Made by a program: the position numbers and the translations under genes
Notes under the pieces: generated by a model
What the model saw: only the letters and a program-made list of their open reading frames with translations
Database searches by the model: none
What the model was told of the DNA's origin: nothing
NCBI GenBank assembly: GCA_016870615.1
Contig: VGAZ01000011.1
Coordinates: 1-33,183, forward strand
Length of the DNA stretch: 33,183 bases
Direction: 5' to 3'
Source of the DNA: Actinomycetota bacterium
GTDB taxonomy: Bacteria; Actinomycetota; Humimicrobiia; Humimicrobiales; Humimicrobiaceae
Part shown: positions 1 through 8,233 of the stretch, piece after piece
Position numbering within the stretch: position 1 is the stretch's first letter
How the letters are laid out: each line of letters begins with the position of its first letter

Positions 1-13
1 AAAAGAAGGATAC

Positions 14-856
14 ATGGCTCTATTTAGAAAAAGAAAAATAGGAATTGCTCTTTCCGGGGGTGCGGCACGCGGGCTTGCGCACATTGGCGTACTGCAGGTT
101 CTTGATGAAATCGGAGTAGAAATAAGTGCAGTCAGCGGCTGCAGCATGGGAGCAGTAATAGGCGCAGTTTACAGCCTCGGATACGACCTTCAAGAAATAG
201 AGGAATATATAAAAAATACTGACTGGAGAAACTTCCTGTTGTTTTCAGTTCTAGCTCTCTCACGCGCAGGAATAGTAAATGATTACAAAGTTGAAGAAGT
301 CTTTAAAAAATATTTTGGCGACAAAAATTTTGATGAATGCAGCAGGCAGTTCTGCTGTGTGGCAGTCGATATTATAAGCGGCAAAAAAGTTGTTTTAAAA
401 ACAGGCAAAATAAAGGATGCTGTAAGGGCATCCATTTCTGTTCCCGGTATTTTTCCCCCTGTTTACACAGATAACGGAATACTTGTGGACGGAGGGTTAA
501 TGGAGCCGCTGCCCACTGATGCGATAGGCGAGCTTGACTGCAATTATATTATTGCATCATCTATTTCCTTTGACAGGGATATTCCAGTCACTCAGGCAAC
601 AAAAGCAGGTGTGCACCAGAATGATAACCATGATATAAAAAAAATGTCCATACAGTCGATTCTTGATAAAAGCATGAACCTTGTCCACACTCAGCTTGTG
701 CAAAGTTATATTGAAAAAGCCGATATTGTAATTGAGCCGAAAATAGGGGACTTTGGCTTTTTTGATTTTGTAAAGGGCCTGCAGATAATTGAAGCAGGCC
801 GCAAAGCTGCAATTAAGAAAATCCCTGAAATAAAGAAGAAATTAAAGATAAGATAA
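14..856 (+). CDS. Patatin-like phospholipase (RssA/YchK-type)
   Basis: Predicted serine lipid acyl hydrolase of the bacterial patatin family, 280 residues. The N-terminus carries the oxyanion-hole glycine motif (SGGAARGLAHIGVL, residues 14-27). The nucleophile elbow is GCSMG with Ser44, and the catalytic-dyad Asp159 lies in DGG followed by LMEPLP. There is no signal peptide or membrane segment, so the product is probably cytoplasmic or peripheral to the membrane. The ATG is preceded by AAGAAGGA at suitable spacing. It converges on nadC with only 11 bp between the two stop codons. The natural substrate cannot be told from sequence; small RssA-like proteins of this type are mostly uncharacterised. 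Family assignment is firm, function is general. Confidence 0.9.
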   Translation: MALFRKRKIGIALSGGAARGLAHIGVLQVLDEIGVEISAVSGCSMGAVIGAVYSLGYDLQEIEEYIKNTDWRNFLLFSVLALSRAGIVNDYKVEEVFKKYFGDKNFDECSRQFCCVAVDIISGKKVVLKTGKIKDAVRASISVPGIFPPVYTDNGILVDGGLMEPLPTDAIGELDCNYIIASSISFDRDIPVTQATKAGVHQNDNHDIKKMSIQSILDKSMNLVHTQLVQSYIEKADIVIEPKIGDFGFFDFVKGLQIIEAGRKAAIKKIPEIKKKLKIR

Positions 857-867
857 TGTGGTGTTTT

Positions 868-1743
868 CTATTCAAATTCCAGTGAAAAGTCTGCTGCCGG
901 CGCAGAATGGGTAATGCATCCTGCAGATACTATATCAACTCCGCATTTGCATATTTCTTCAATGCTTTCAAGGGTTACCCCCCCGCTTGCCTCTATAAGG
1001 CATGCTCCCCGGGTTTTCCCCCTTATTATCTCTACTGCTTCTGACATCTGTTTTATGCTCATATTGTCAAGCATTATAATATCAGCTTTATTATCAATTG
1101 CTTCATCCAGCTCAGCAAATGTCTTAACTTCAACTTCTATTTTCAAATGATGGGGCGCCATAGATTTTGCAGATTTTAAAGCGCCTGCAATGCCGCCTGA
1201 AGCAATTATATGATTGTCTTTTATAAGCACGCCATCAAAAAGCCCGTATCTGTGATTAAAGCCCCCGCCGCAGATAACAGCATACTTTTCAAGTTTTCTA
1301 AGCCCCGGTTTTGTTTTTCTTGTATCTGTAATTTTTACATTATATTTTGAGGCAATTGCCGCAAATTTTGAAGTTAGCGAGGCGATTCCTGACATATGCT
1401 GTAAAAAATTCAGCGCAGTCCGCTCTGCAGAAAGAAGGCTTGCCGAAGGTCCGCTGGCCCTGCATATTATATCCCTGTTATTTAAAAAATCACCGTCCTT
1501 CTTCAATTTTTCAAATACAATGCTCTTATCAATCTCATTAAAAACAAACTGCATTATATCTACGCCGCATAAAACAGTGCCATCTTTTTCTTTGCAAACT
1601 GCAAATGCGCGGGAAATGCTTTGAGAAGGTACAGTGTATTTTGAGGTAATATCTCCGTAACTGCCAAGGTCCTCCAATAGGGCATGCCTTATAATTTCAT
1701 ATACCTCAAATTTTTCCAGTTTTTTTATTGCCGGTACTTCCAA
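868..1743 (-). CDS. nadC: Nicotinate-nucleotide pyrophosphorylase (quinolinate phosphoribosyltransferase)
   Basis: Converts quinolinate and PRPP to nicotinate mononucleotide with loss of CO2 and PPi, the third step of de novo NAD synthesis. The 291-residue product has normal family length. Visible signatures are the N-terminal LLEDLGSYGDITS, the central TDTRKTKPGLRKLEKYAV, GGGFNHRYGLFDGVLIKDNHI split over the active site, and the C-terminal EVEVKTFAELDEA, IMLDNMS and EASGG motifs of the TIM-barrel half. The start codon is TTG, with an AGG-containing site about ten bases upstream; no better in-frame start lies nearby. It is the last gene of the nadA-nadB-nadC cluster, separated from nadB by about 120 bp of AT-rich sequence that could hold its own promoter. 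Confidence 0.95.
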   Translation of the reverse strand: MEVPAIKKLEKFEVYEIIRHALLEDLGSYGDITSKYTVPSQSISRAFAVCKEKDGTVLCGVDIMQFVFNEIDKSIVFEKLKKDGDFLNNRDIICRASGPSASLLSAERTALNFLQHMSGIASLTSKFAAIASKYNVKITDTRKTKPGLRKLEKYAVICGGGFNHRYGLFDGVLIKDNHIIASGGIAGALKSAKSMAPHHLKIEVEVKTFAELDEAIDNKADIIMLDNMSIKQMSEAVEIIRGKTRGACLIEASGGVTLESIEEICKCGVDIVSAGCITHSAPAADFSLEFE

Positions 1744-1863
1744 CTTAAAAACCTGCTTTCAAATCTTTTATAGCCGCTTAAAAATAAAATAAGCATTTAA
1801 TAGTATGCGCCTGTTAAAATAAATTATAAATAAAATCTTTGCAAAATTCTGCAATAAAAAACA

Positions 1864-3516
1864 TTACTCAACCAGTTCAAAATGAGAATTGTCATTTTTA
1901 AGTATAATGTGCTTTTTCCAGTTGACATCATCTTTTTCCGGCCAATCATTACGAAGGTGGGTGCCCCTGCTTTCGGTTCGCAGCAGTGCTGCTTTTGAAA
2001 TAAGGCGGCCCACTGTCAGCATGTTGGCAAATTCTATTGTTTCTTTATTTGCCAAAACAGGGCGCAGGTATTTTTTTAATGTGCAGTCTATATATTGACG
2101 GGCATTATTTAAACTTTTTTCATCACGCAGTATACCGACATTTGCACTCATCATTTTCCTGAAACCATGTACCAGTTCAGCAGTATTTACTGGAGGGGGA
2201 TTTGTCAGGTTTTGACTTCCGGAGCTGCTTTTTGCAAGCTCTTTTATTTTTGCTATTATCCTGTCGCTTGAAGGCTTATTTTTATTCTTTATTTTCTTTA
2301 TTATATCTCTTGATATTTCCCAGCCAAAAACAAGCCCTTCAATAAGGGAATTGCTTGCAAGCCTGTTTGCGCCATGGGCCCCGGTTGCAGCTGTTTCTCC
2401 GCAGGCATAAAGACCGCCAATATCAGTTCTTCCTTTAAGATCAGTTTTTATTCCGCCGTTTAAATAATGTGCAGCAGGAAACACTTTAATCAAATCAGTC
2501 CCAAGGTTGAGCCCGTTCTCTTTAAGTTTTGCTATTATATTTGGAAACCTTACTTTCAAAAGTTTTTCAGGAATATGTGTTGCATCAAGAAATATAAAAT
2601 TAAGATTCTGCGCCGACATAACCTTAACCATTTCCTTGACCACAATATCCCTTGGAGCCAGCTCCGCTTTGGGGTGTTTGCCAACCATAAATCGCCTGCC
2701 GTTACTGTCTCTCAGGTATGCCCCTTCCCCTCTTAAGGCTTCAGTGATTAAAAAAAGATGCCCGTCATTTGTTTTAAAAACTGTAGGGTGGAATTGTATA
2801 AACTCAATATCCTTAATAGATGCCCCTGCCCTGTACGCCATTGCAATGCCGTCACCGGTTGAAATTGAAGGGTTCGTTGAAACATCATAAAGCTGGCCTA
2901 TGCCGCCGCTTGCAATTACAATATTTGAACAGGGGTGTATGTGTGTTGTATTGTCTTTTATATCCAGCGCAATTATCCCTGCGGCCTTGCCTGAGTCTGT
3001 GATTATATCCACTGCAAGATGTTCGCTGAAAAAATCAATATTTGAAAAAGTCCCGGAATATTTTACCAGCTTTTTTTCAATTTCCTCGCCGGTGGCATCA
3101 CCGCCTGCATGAAGGACACGCGGATACGTGTGGCCGCCCTCGGTTGTAAGGCTTATTTCACCGCCTGTAATATCAAAAGCTATTCCAAGCTCCACAAGAT
3201 CCTCAATCATGCGGGGAGCGCTTTTTACAAGTTTTTCAACTGCGGCGCTGTCGCACAGGCCCTGTCCGGCTTCAATAGTGTCTTCATAATGCGTTTTCCA
3301 CCAGTCAGGCTTTTTAACTGCAGCAGCTATTCCTCCCTGGGCGTACCATGTGGTTGATTCGGAAAGATTGCTTTTTGTTAGCACCTTTACTTTGGAATAT
3401 TTTGATACTCGTATCGCTGTGGAAAGGCCGGCTATACCGCTGCCTACTATTATGCAGTCGCTGAAGTCATGAATCTTTTTTATGCCGCATGTATTGATTA
3501 AATACCCTTGAATCAT
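1864..3516 (-). CDS. nadB: L-aspartate oxidase
   Basis: FAD enzyme oxidising L-aspartate to iminoaspartate for NadA. In anaerobes the family uses fumarate as electron acceptor, which is notable with fumarase genes nearby (inference). Visible motifs are the FAD-binding GSGIAGLSTAIR near the N-terminus, WYAQGGIAAAV, HAGGDATG, EFIQFHPTVF, ITEALRGEGAYLRD, and the long FAD/active-site block around YACGETAATGAHGANRLASN. The C-terminal helical domain of the succinate dehydrogenase/fumarate reductase flavoprotein family is present. The reading frame extends to a GTG at 3528, directly after the nadA stop. The ATG at 3516 is preferred because GGTGAAAGGG precedes it. About 15-20 residues come before the usual family start. 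Coupled translation with nadA is likely. Confidence 0.94.
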   Translation of the reverse strand: MIQGYLINTCGIKKIHDFSDCIIVGSGIAGLSTAIRVSKYSKVKVLTKSNLSESTTWYAQGGIAAAVKKPDWWKTHYEDTIEAGQGLCDSAAVEKLVKSAPRMIEDLVELGIAFDITGGEISLTTEGGHTYPRVLHAGGDATGEEIEKKLVKYSGTFSNIDFFSEHLAVDIITDSGKAAGIIALDIKDNTTHIHPCSNIVIASGGIGQLYDVSTNPSISTGDGIAMAYRAGASIKDIEFIQFHPTVFKTNDGHLFLITEALRGEGAYLRDSNGRRFMVGKHPKAELAPRDIVVKEMVKVMSAQNLNFIFLDATHIPEKLLKVRFPNIIAKLKENGLNLGTDLIKVFPAAHYLNGGIKTDLKGRTDIGGLYACGETAATGAHGANRLASNSLIEGLVFGWEISRDIIKKIKNKNKPSSDRIIAKIKELAKSSSGSQNLTNPPPVNTAELVHGFRKMMSANVGILRDEKSLNNARQYIDCTLKKYLRPVLANKETIEFANMLTVGRLISKAALLRTESRGTHLRNDWPEKDDVNWKKHIILKNDNSHFELVE

Positions 3517-3528
3517 AAGCCCTTTCAC

Positions 3529-4443
3529 CTAACTTAATTCGAGCATCCTGTCAATTGCGCGCTTTGCTTTGGCAATAACATCAGCATCAATTTTAATTTC
3601 AAAAATTTCCTCCTGAAGCGACCATAGGATTTTTTCCGCAGTTATCAGTTTCATATTGGGGCATATTGCTTTTTCATACGCCGGGTAAAATATTTTATCC
3701 GGGTTTTCCTTCCTTAACCTGTGCAGTATTCCTATCTCGGTCCCGATTATAAATTCTTTTTTTGGGGAATTCTTTACAAATGAGAGCATATGGCCAGTGC
3801 TCAGTACTTCATCGGCTGCTGCAGCAACGTCGGGAGTTGATTCAGGATGCACAAGAACGGCTGCATCCAGATGCTCTTTTTTAAGCGCGATGAGCGATTT
3901 GAGGTTTATCCTTACATGAGTCGGGCAGTAACCGTTCCAGAAAATCATCTCTCTGCCTGTTTTGCCCTTAACATAGCTTCCAAGGTATTTATCAGGGATA
4001 AATATAATTTTTTTATCATGCGGTATGGAATTTACAATTTTTACAGCATTTGAAGATGTGCAGCATATATCGCTTAATGCCTTTACGGCTGCTGTGGAAT
4101 TAACATAACACACAACCACTGCGCCAGGATGCTTATTTTTTAAATCTTCAAGATCGCCTGCTGTTATCATATCCGCCATTGGGCACCCGGCATTTTCATC
4201 AGGAATAAGGACTTTTTTTTGGGGGGAAATTATTTTTGCAGTCTCTGCCATGAAGTGGACACCGCAGAATACTATCATGCTGTTCTGTGTCTTTGACGCC
4301 TCTATGCTCAGCTGGAGGGAGTCTCCGACAAAGTCTGCAATATCCTGCACTTCGTCTATCTGGTAATTGTGGGCAAGTATTACTGCATCCTTTTCTTTTT
4401 TAAGTTCAAGAATTTTATCTGCCAGGTTTTTTTCTTTATTCAT
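3529..4443 (-). CDS. nadA: Quinolinate synthase (4Fe-4S)
   Basis: Condenses iminoaspartate with dihydroxyacetone phosphate to give quinolinate, the committed step of NAD synthesis. The 304-residue product has the expected length. Recognisable blocks are LAHNYQIDEVQDIADFVGDS near the N-terminus, FCGVHFMAETAKI (first cluster cysteine), CPMADM, YVNSTAAVKA, WNGYCPTHVRI (second cysteine) and the C-terminal EKAICPNMKLITAEKI (third cysteine). Three cysteines for an oxygen-labile 4Fe-4S cluster are therefore in place. It is the first gene of the minus-strand nadA-nadB-nadC cluster, divergent from topA across a 157-bp AT-rich intergenic region. A TATAAT hexamer read on the minus strand in that region is a possible -10 element, but no good -35 goes with it. 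Confidence 0.96.
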   Translation of the reverse strand: MNKEKNLADKILELKKEKDAVILAHNYQIDEVQDIADFVGDSLQLSIEASKTQNSMIVFCGVHFMAETAKIISPQKKVLIPDENAGCPMADMITAGDLEDLKNKHPGAVVVCYVNSTAAVKALSDICCTSSNAVKIVNSIPHDKKIIFIPDKYLGSYVKGKTGREMIFWNGYCPTHVRINLKSLIALKKEHLDAAVLVHPESTPDVAAAADEVLSTGHMLSFVKNSPKKEFIIGTEIGILHRLRKENPDKIFYPAYEKAICPNMKLITAEKILWSLQEEIFEIKIDADVIAKAKRAIDRMLELS

Positions 4444-4512
4444 AATTTAAAAAATTAAAAAGAATTGAATAATTTTTAATTTGCGTTTAAATTATATAGC
4501 GTTTATATTGTG

Positions 4513-4541
4513 TTTACATTTAAAACTTTTTTAAATATACG
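4513..4541 (+). promoter_or_regulatory. Candidate sigma-70 promoter for topA
   Basis: TTTACA (4513-4518) and TATACG (4536-4541) are separated by 17 bp, about 60 bp upstream of the topA start. The surrounding DNA is so AT-rich that chance matches are common, so this is only a candidate. Confidence 0.35.
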
Positions 4542-4600
4542 GAAAGTTAATTATATAGGAAAAGAAATAATAATAAAATACAGCAAATCCTGGAGGGTTT

Positions 4601-6673
4601 TTGAGGTTAATTATCAGTGAAAAAGAAATAGCGGCAAAAAGAATAGCGCAGATACTTTCAGGCGATGGAGTGCGTGAAGAAAAAATCTACGGCATACCTG
4701 TGCACTATATCAATTACAGGGGCATGGAAAGCGCTATAATGGGACTTCAGGGGCATGTGCTTAAGGTTGATTTCCCCCAGGAGTATTCAAACTGGTTCAA
4801 GGTTGACCCGGTTGATCTTATTGATGCAAGGATAGACAAAATACCCATACATAAAAAAATAGTACAGGCATTAAACAAGGTTGCAGATAAAACAGAGGAA
4901 ATAATAATTGCAACCGACTATGACAGGGAAGGAGAGCTGATAGGCTTTGACGCCTGGCAGATAATAGAGGCAAAAAACAAGCTCTCAGGCATAAAAAGGG
5001 CAAGATTTTCTGCAATTACTGAAACAGATATAAATAATGCTTTTTCAAGTCCAGGCAAAATTGATTTAAACCTTGCTTTTGCAGGCAGGGCGCGCCAGGA
5101 CATAGACCTTATCTGGGGAGCAGTGCTTACAAGATTTATTTCACTTGCTTCATATCAGGTAAAGGACAAATTCCTCTCAGTGGGCAGGGTGCAGTCGCCC
5201 ACACTTACGCTTATAGTGGAAAGGGAGCTTGAGATTGCAGCTTTTGCTCCTGAGCCTTACTGGGTTGTTAATGTAAAACTGTCCACAGATAAAGGCGAGG
5301 AATTTGAAGCGTCACATAAGAAAAAAAGATTTTTAAAAAAAGAAGATGCAGAAAAAGCATTTGCAAAAATAGGCGGCAGGGCAACTGTAAAATCAGTTGA
5401 AGAAAAAATAAGAAATATTGCCCCTCCTGCGCCTTTTAATACAACCGGCCTTATTGTTGCAGCCAATTCAATAGGCTTTACTGCTGCAAAAACTATAAAC
5501 ACAGCAGAAAATCTTTATATGAACGGTTATATAAGCTATCCGAGAACCGATAATACTGTTTATTCCAATACAATTGATTTAAAAGGGCTTGCAAAAATGC
5601 TTGGCGGCTCGGAAGGCTTAAAAGAAGCTTCTGCGGCAGTGCTTGCCCAGGATAAAATTGTTGCATCAAGAGGTAAAAAGAGATCCACGGATCATCCTCC
5701 AATATACGCAACCGCAGTGGCGGCAAAGGGCAATCTTTCAGATGATGAATGGAAGCTTTATGAGCTTATTGCAAGAAGGTTTCTATGTACCCTGCTGCCT
5801 GCAGCCCGGGTAAAAAGCATAACGGCCTCAATGGACATAAGCGGCGAAACTTTTATTGCAAACGGTTCAAATGTTATAGATAAGAATTGGATAGCCCATT
5901 ACCCGTATTACAGGCAGGAGGATGTTTTTATACCTGAGTTGAGGCCAGGCCAGGAGCTTGAAATAACAGGCAAGCAGCTTGAAGATAAGGAAACCAGGCC
6001 CCCTTCAAGATATTCACAGGGCAGGCTTGTCGAAAAAATGGAGGAACTGGGTCTTGGAACAAAAGCAACCAGGCATTCAATAATACAAAGCCTTATAACA
6101 AGGGGCTATGTTAAGGGCAATCCGCTTATACCCTCTGAAAAAGCTGTTGCTGTAGTAAAAGTTTTAAAGAAGCATGCTGAAAGAATTTCCACGCCCGATA
6201 TGACTTCAGAACTTGAAAGCGACATGGACGGCATTGTCCGTGGAGATGAGACAAGGGAAGAAGTAGTTGAAAAATCAAAAAAAATGCTTAAAGATGTAAT
6301 GGTTAAACTGAAAAAAGACAGGGCCGAGATATCGCAGGAAATAAAAAAAGCTGTAAAAGAGGACCTTATTGCAGGAAAATGCATTGATGAGGGCTGCAGC
6401 GGCAATTTAATAGTCAGGACTTCTAGAAAAACAAGAAAAAGATTTATCGGATGCAGCGCATACCCCCAGTGCACAAGGACCTTTTCCCTGCCGCAATCAG
6501 GGCTTCTTCTTACCACAAAGGATTTGTGCAAACACTGCGGTTATCCTGTTGTAAAAATAATAACAAAGGGCAGAAAGCCCTGGGAATTATGCATAAACAG
6601 TGATTGTCCCGGTAAAGATGAGAAATATAAAAATAACAGAAATAAAAAACAGCCTCAAAGTTCTGCTGATTAA
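4601..6673 (+). CDS. topA: DNA topoisomerase I, archaeal-like type IA
   Basis: Relaxes negatively supercoiled DNA by transient single-strand cleavage. The N-terminal TOPRIM domain contains ATDYDREGELIG (residues 104-115). The catalytic Tyr313 sits in GYISYPRTDN. A late core block reads GLGTKATRHSIIQSLITRGY. The C-terminus has a four-cysteine zinc ribbon (around CIDEGC and CSAYPQC) and a second Cys pair set (CKHCG, CINSDCPG). Motifs such as GHVLKVDFPQEYSNW and ATDYDREGELIG resemble archaeal topoisomerase I more than bacterial TopA, which usually has ATDLDREGEAIAWH. The start is a TTG with GGAGGG at 4592-4597, and the protein begins MRLIISEK as in the family. Its last 56 bases overlap the fumarase alpha gene in another frame. 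Confidence 0.92.
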   Translation: MRLIISEKEIAAKRIAQILSGDGVREEKIYGIPVHYINYRGMESAIMGLQGHVLKVDFPQEYSNWFKVDPVDLIDARIDKIPIHKKIVQALNKVADKTEEIIIATDYDREGELIGFDAWQIIEAKNKLSGIKRARFSAITETDINNAFSSPGKIDLNLAFAGRARQDIDLIWGAVLTRFISLASYQVKDKFLSVGRVQSPTLTLIVERELEIAAFAPEPYWVVNVKLSTDKGEEFEASHKKKRFLKKEDAEKAFAKIGGRATVKSVEEKIRNIAPPAPFNTTGLIVAANSIGFTAAKTINTAENLYMNGYISYPRTDNTVYSNTIDLKGLAKMLGGSEGLKEASAAVLAQDKIVASRGKKRSTDHPPIYATAVAAKGNLSDDEWKLYELIARRFLCTLLPAARVKSITASMDISGETFIANGSNVIDKNWIAHYPYYRQEDVFIPELRPGQELEITGKQLEDKETRPPSRYSQGRLVEKMEELGLGTKATRHSIIQSLITRGYVKGNPLIPSEKAVAVVKVLKKHAERISTPDMTSELESDMDGIVRGDETREEVVEKSKKMLKDVMVKLKKDRAEISQEIKKAVKEDLIAGKCIDEGCSGNLIVRTSRKTRKRFIGCSAYPQCTRTFSLPQSGLLLTTKDLCKHCGYPVVKIITKGRKPWELCINSDCPGKDEKYKNNRNKKQPQSSAD

Positions 6674-7514
6674 AGCAAGTTTTGAGCTGCCTGGTGATAT
6701 ACTGGATGCTGTTAAGGCAGCCAGGAGCATTGAAACATCCCGGTCTGCGCAAAGCATGCTTGATATGATAATTGAAAACGCAGGTATTGCATGTACAGAA
6801 AAACTGCCCCTTTGCCAGGACTGCGGCACCGTTTATGTAAATATTGAAATGGGCCCTGATGTATGCATTGTGCCGGACAATAATTTGCCGGGATCTTCAC
6901 AGGAAAAATTTCCTGGACAAAAAAATAATTTTATAATAAATGCAATAAGTGAAACAGTATCTGAAGTTTATGAAAAATATTATCTCCGTAATTCCATAGT
7001 GTCAGACCCGCTGTATGAACGCGTAAATACAGGCAATAATCTTCCTACAATAATCAATTTAAGCTTATCGGACAAACCAGGCTTTTATCTGGAAGTAAAT
7101 TTAAAAGGCGGGGGAAGTGAAAACTGCTCCTGGCTTTTTATGCTCAATCCTTCATGCGGCGAAGATGATTTAAAGAATAAGGTCGTTCAGCTTGTAAAGT
7201 CTAATGTTACAAAAGCTTGCCCGCCTGTAATAATAGGCATTGGTATCGGCGCAACCGCATCTGAGGCTCCAAAACTTGCAAGAAAAGCAGCATTCCGCAA
7301 CCTTGAAATAAGAAATGGACACAGCAGGTATGCCTGCCTTGAAAAGAGTATCCTTGAGGCTGTTAACAGTACCGGAATAGGCCCGCAGGGCCTTGGGGGA
7401 AAGACAACGGCGCTTGCATGCAATATTGAGTTTGCGCCATGCCATATGGCAACATTGCCTCTCTCGATATTTTTCGGGTGCCACTCCACAAGGCGGGCCG
7501 GGGAAAGGCTTTAA
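6618..7514 (+). CDS. Class I fumarate hydratase, alpha (N-terminal type) subunit
   Basis: Subunit of the 4Fe-4S-dependent hydro-lyase that interconverts fumarate and malate; close relatives act on L(+)-tartrate, so substrate is inferred. The 298-residue product shows LCQDCGTVYVNIEMG, GGGSENCSWLFMLNPSCG, CPPVIIGIGIGATASEAPKL and GIGPQGLGGKTTALACNIE then APCHMATLP. Cysteines in LCQD, ACPP and APCH fit the three cluster ligands. An upstream GTG at 6600 is in frame. The ATG at 6618 is chosen because MRNIKITEIKNSL aligns with the usual family start and GGTAAAG precedes it. The gene overlaps topA by 56 bp. Its partner subunit is encoded convergently just downstream, which is unusual because the two normally form one operon. 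Confidence 0.88.
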   Translation: MRNIKITEIKNSLKVLLIKASFELPGDILDAVKAARSIETSRSAQSMLDMIIENAGIACTEKLPLCQDCGTVYVNIEMGPDVCIVPDNNLPGSSQEKFPGQKNNFIINAISETVSEVYEKYYLRNSIVSDPLYERVNTGNNLPTIINLSLSDKPGFYLEVNLKGGGSENCSWLFMLNPSCGEDDLKNKVVQLVKSNVTKACPPVIIGIGIGATASEAPKLARKAAFRNLEIRNGHSRYACLEKSILEAVNSTGIGPQGLGGKTTALACNIEFAPCHMATLPLSIFFGCHSTRRAGERL

Positions 7515-7623
7515 AAAAGGTTTTGAAAATAGTAAATATCCAGTAAGCCCTTTTGGCCAAAAAATCATTAAATGGGATAGAAATCCTGGCAATTATTGTA
7601 TTTTATGCCCGGGGGATCCAGAA

Positions 7624-8160
7624 TCAAGTTCTTATAAATTTAAAAATATCACCGCCGTGTATGTCATATGCCACAAATAAAGGCAGGTCCTTTACTTCTA
7701 TTTTAAATATTGCTTCCGGTCCAAGGTCATTATAAGCTGCAACGCTTATTTTTTTTACTTTCTTTGCCAGGTATGCCGCCACACCTGGCGGGGCAATAAA
7801 ATAAACTGCGCCGTATTTTACCAGGAGCTCTTTTAAGCTGTCGCTTCTTGCGCCTTTGCCTATAGTTGCGCACAGGCCCTTTTGCAGAAGTGGTTCTGTT
7901 AAACTGTCCATTCTTGCACTTGTCGTTGGGCCAAAGCTTCCGCTTGCTTTTCCTGGCGGGGCAGGGCTGGGGCCCACATAAAAAACAGCCTGGCCGCTAA
8001 GATTTACAGGAAGCTTACCACCCCGGTTCATTGCGTCTATAATCCTTCTGTGCGCCGCATCCCTTGCGCCGATTATTTCTCCGCTCAGAAGGACAAAATC
8101 CCCGGCTTTTAAACCTGTTATTTTTTTGCGCTCAAGTGGTGTATTTAATTTAATTGGCAT
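7624..8160 (-). CDS. Class I fumarate hydratase, beta (C-terminal type) subunit
   Basis: The 178-residue partner of the fumarase alpha subunit forms the swivelling C-terminal domain of class I fumarase/tartrate dehydratase. Diagnostic motifs are LLSGEIIGARDAAHRR near residue 28, FYVGPSPAPPGKASGSFGPT followed by TSARMD, GKGARSD, and the C-terminal VKDLPLFVAYDIHGGDIF. The length matches stand-alone beta subunits. It is on the opposite strand to the alpha gene, with the two stops about 110 bp apart. The subunits therefore must be made from separate transcripts. No strong Shine-Dalgarno sequence is seen before the ATG. The intervening 110 bp contain short palindromes such as TTTTGGCCAAAA but no clear terminator with a T-tract. 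Confidence 0.9.
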   Translation of the reverse strand: MPIKLNTPLERKKITGLKAGDFVLLSGEIIGARDAAHRRIIDAMNRGGKLPVNLSGQAVFYVGPSPAPPGKASGSFGPTTSARMDSLTEPLLQKGLCATIGKGARSDSLKELLVKYGAVYFIAPPGVAAYLAKKVKKISVAAYNDLGPEAIFKIEVKDLPLFVAYDIHGGDIFKFIRT

Positions 8161-8233
8161 TTAATAAAATAAAGTGTCTATAATAAATTAATATATGTAA
8201 AACAGTTAGCATCACCTGCTTTACAACAAATAA

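Noticed and set aside
7170-7592. 140-codon minus-strand frame opposite the fumarase alpha gene
   Set aside because: It lies entirely opposite conserved fumarase codons and its own translation has no family-like features.
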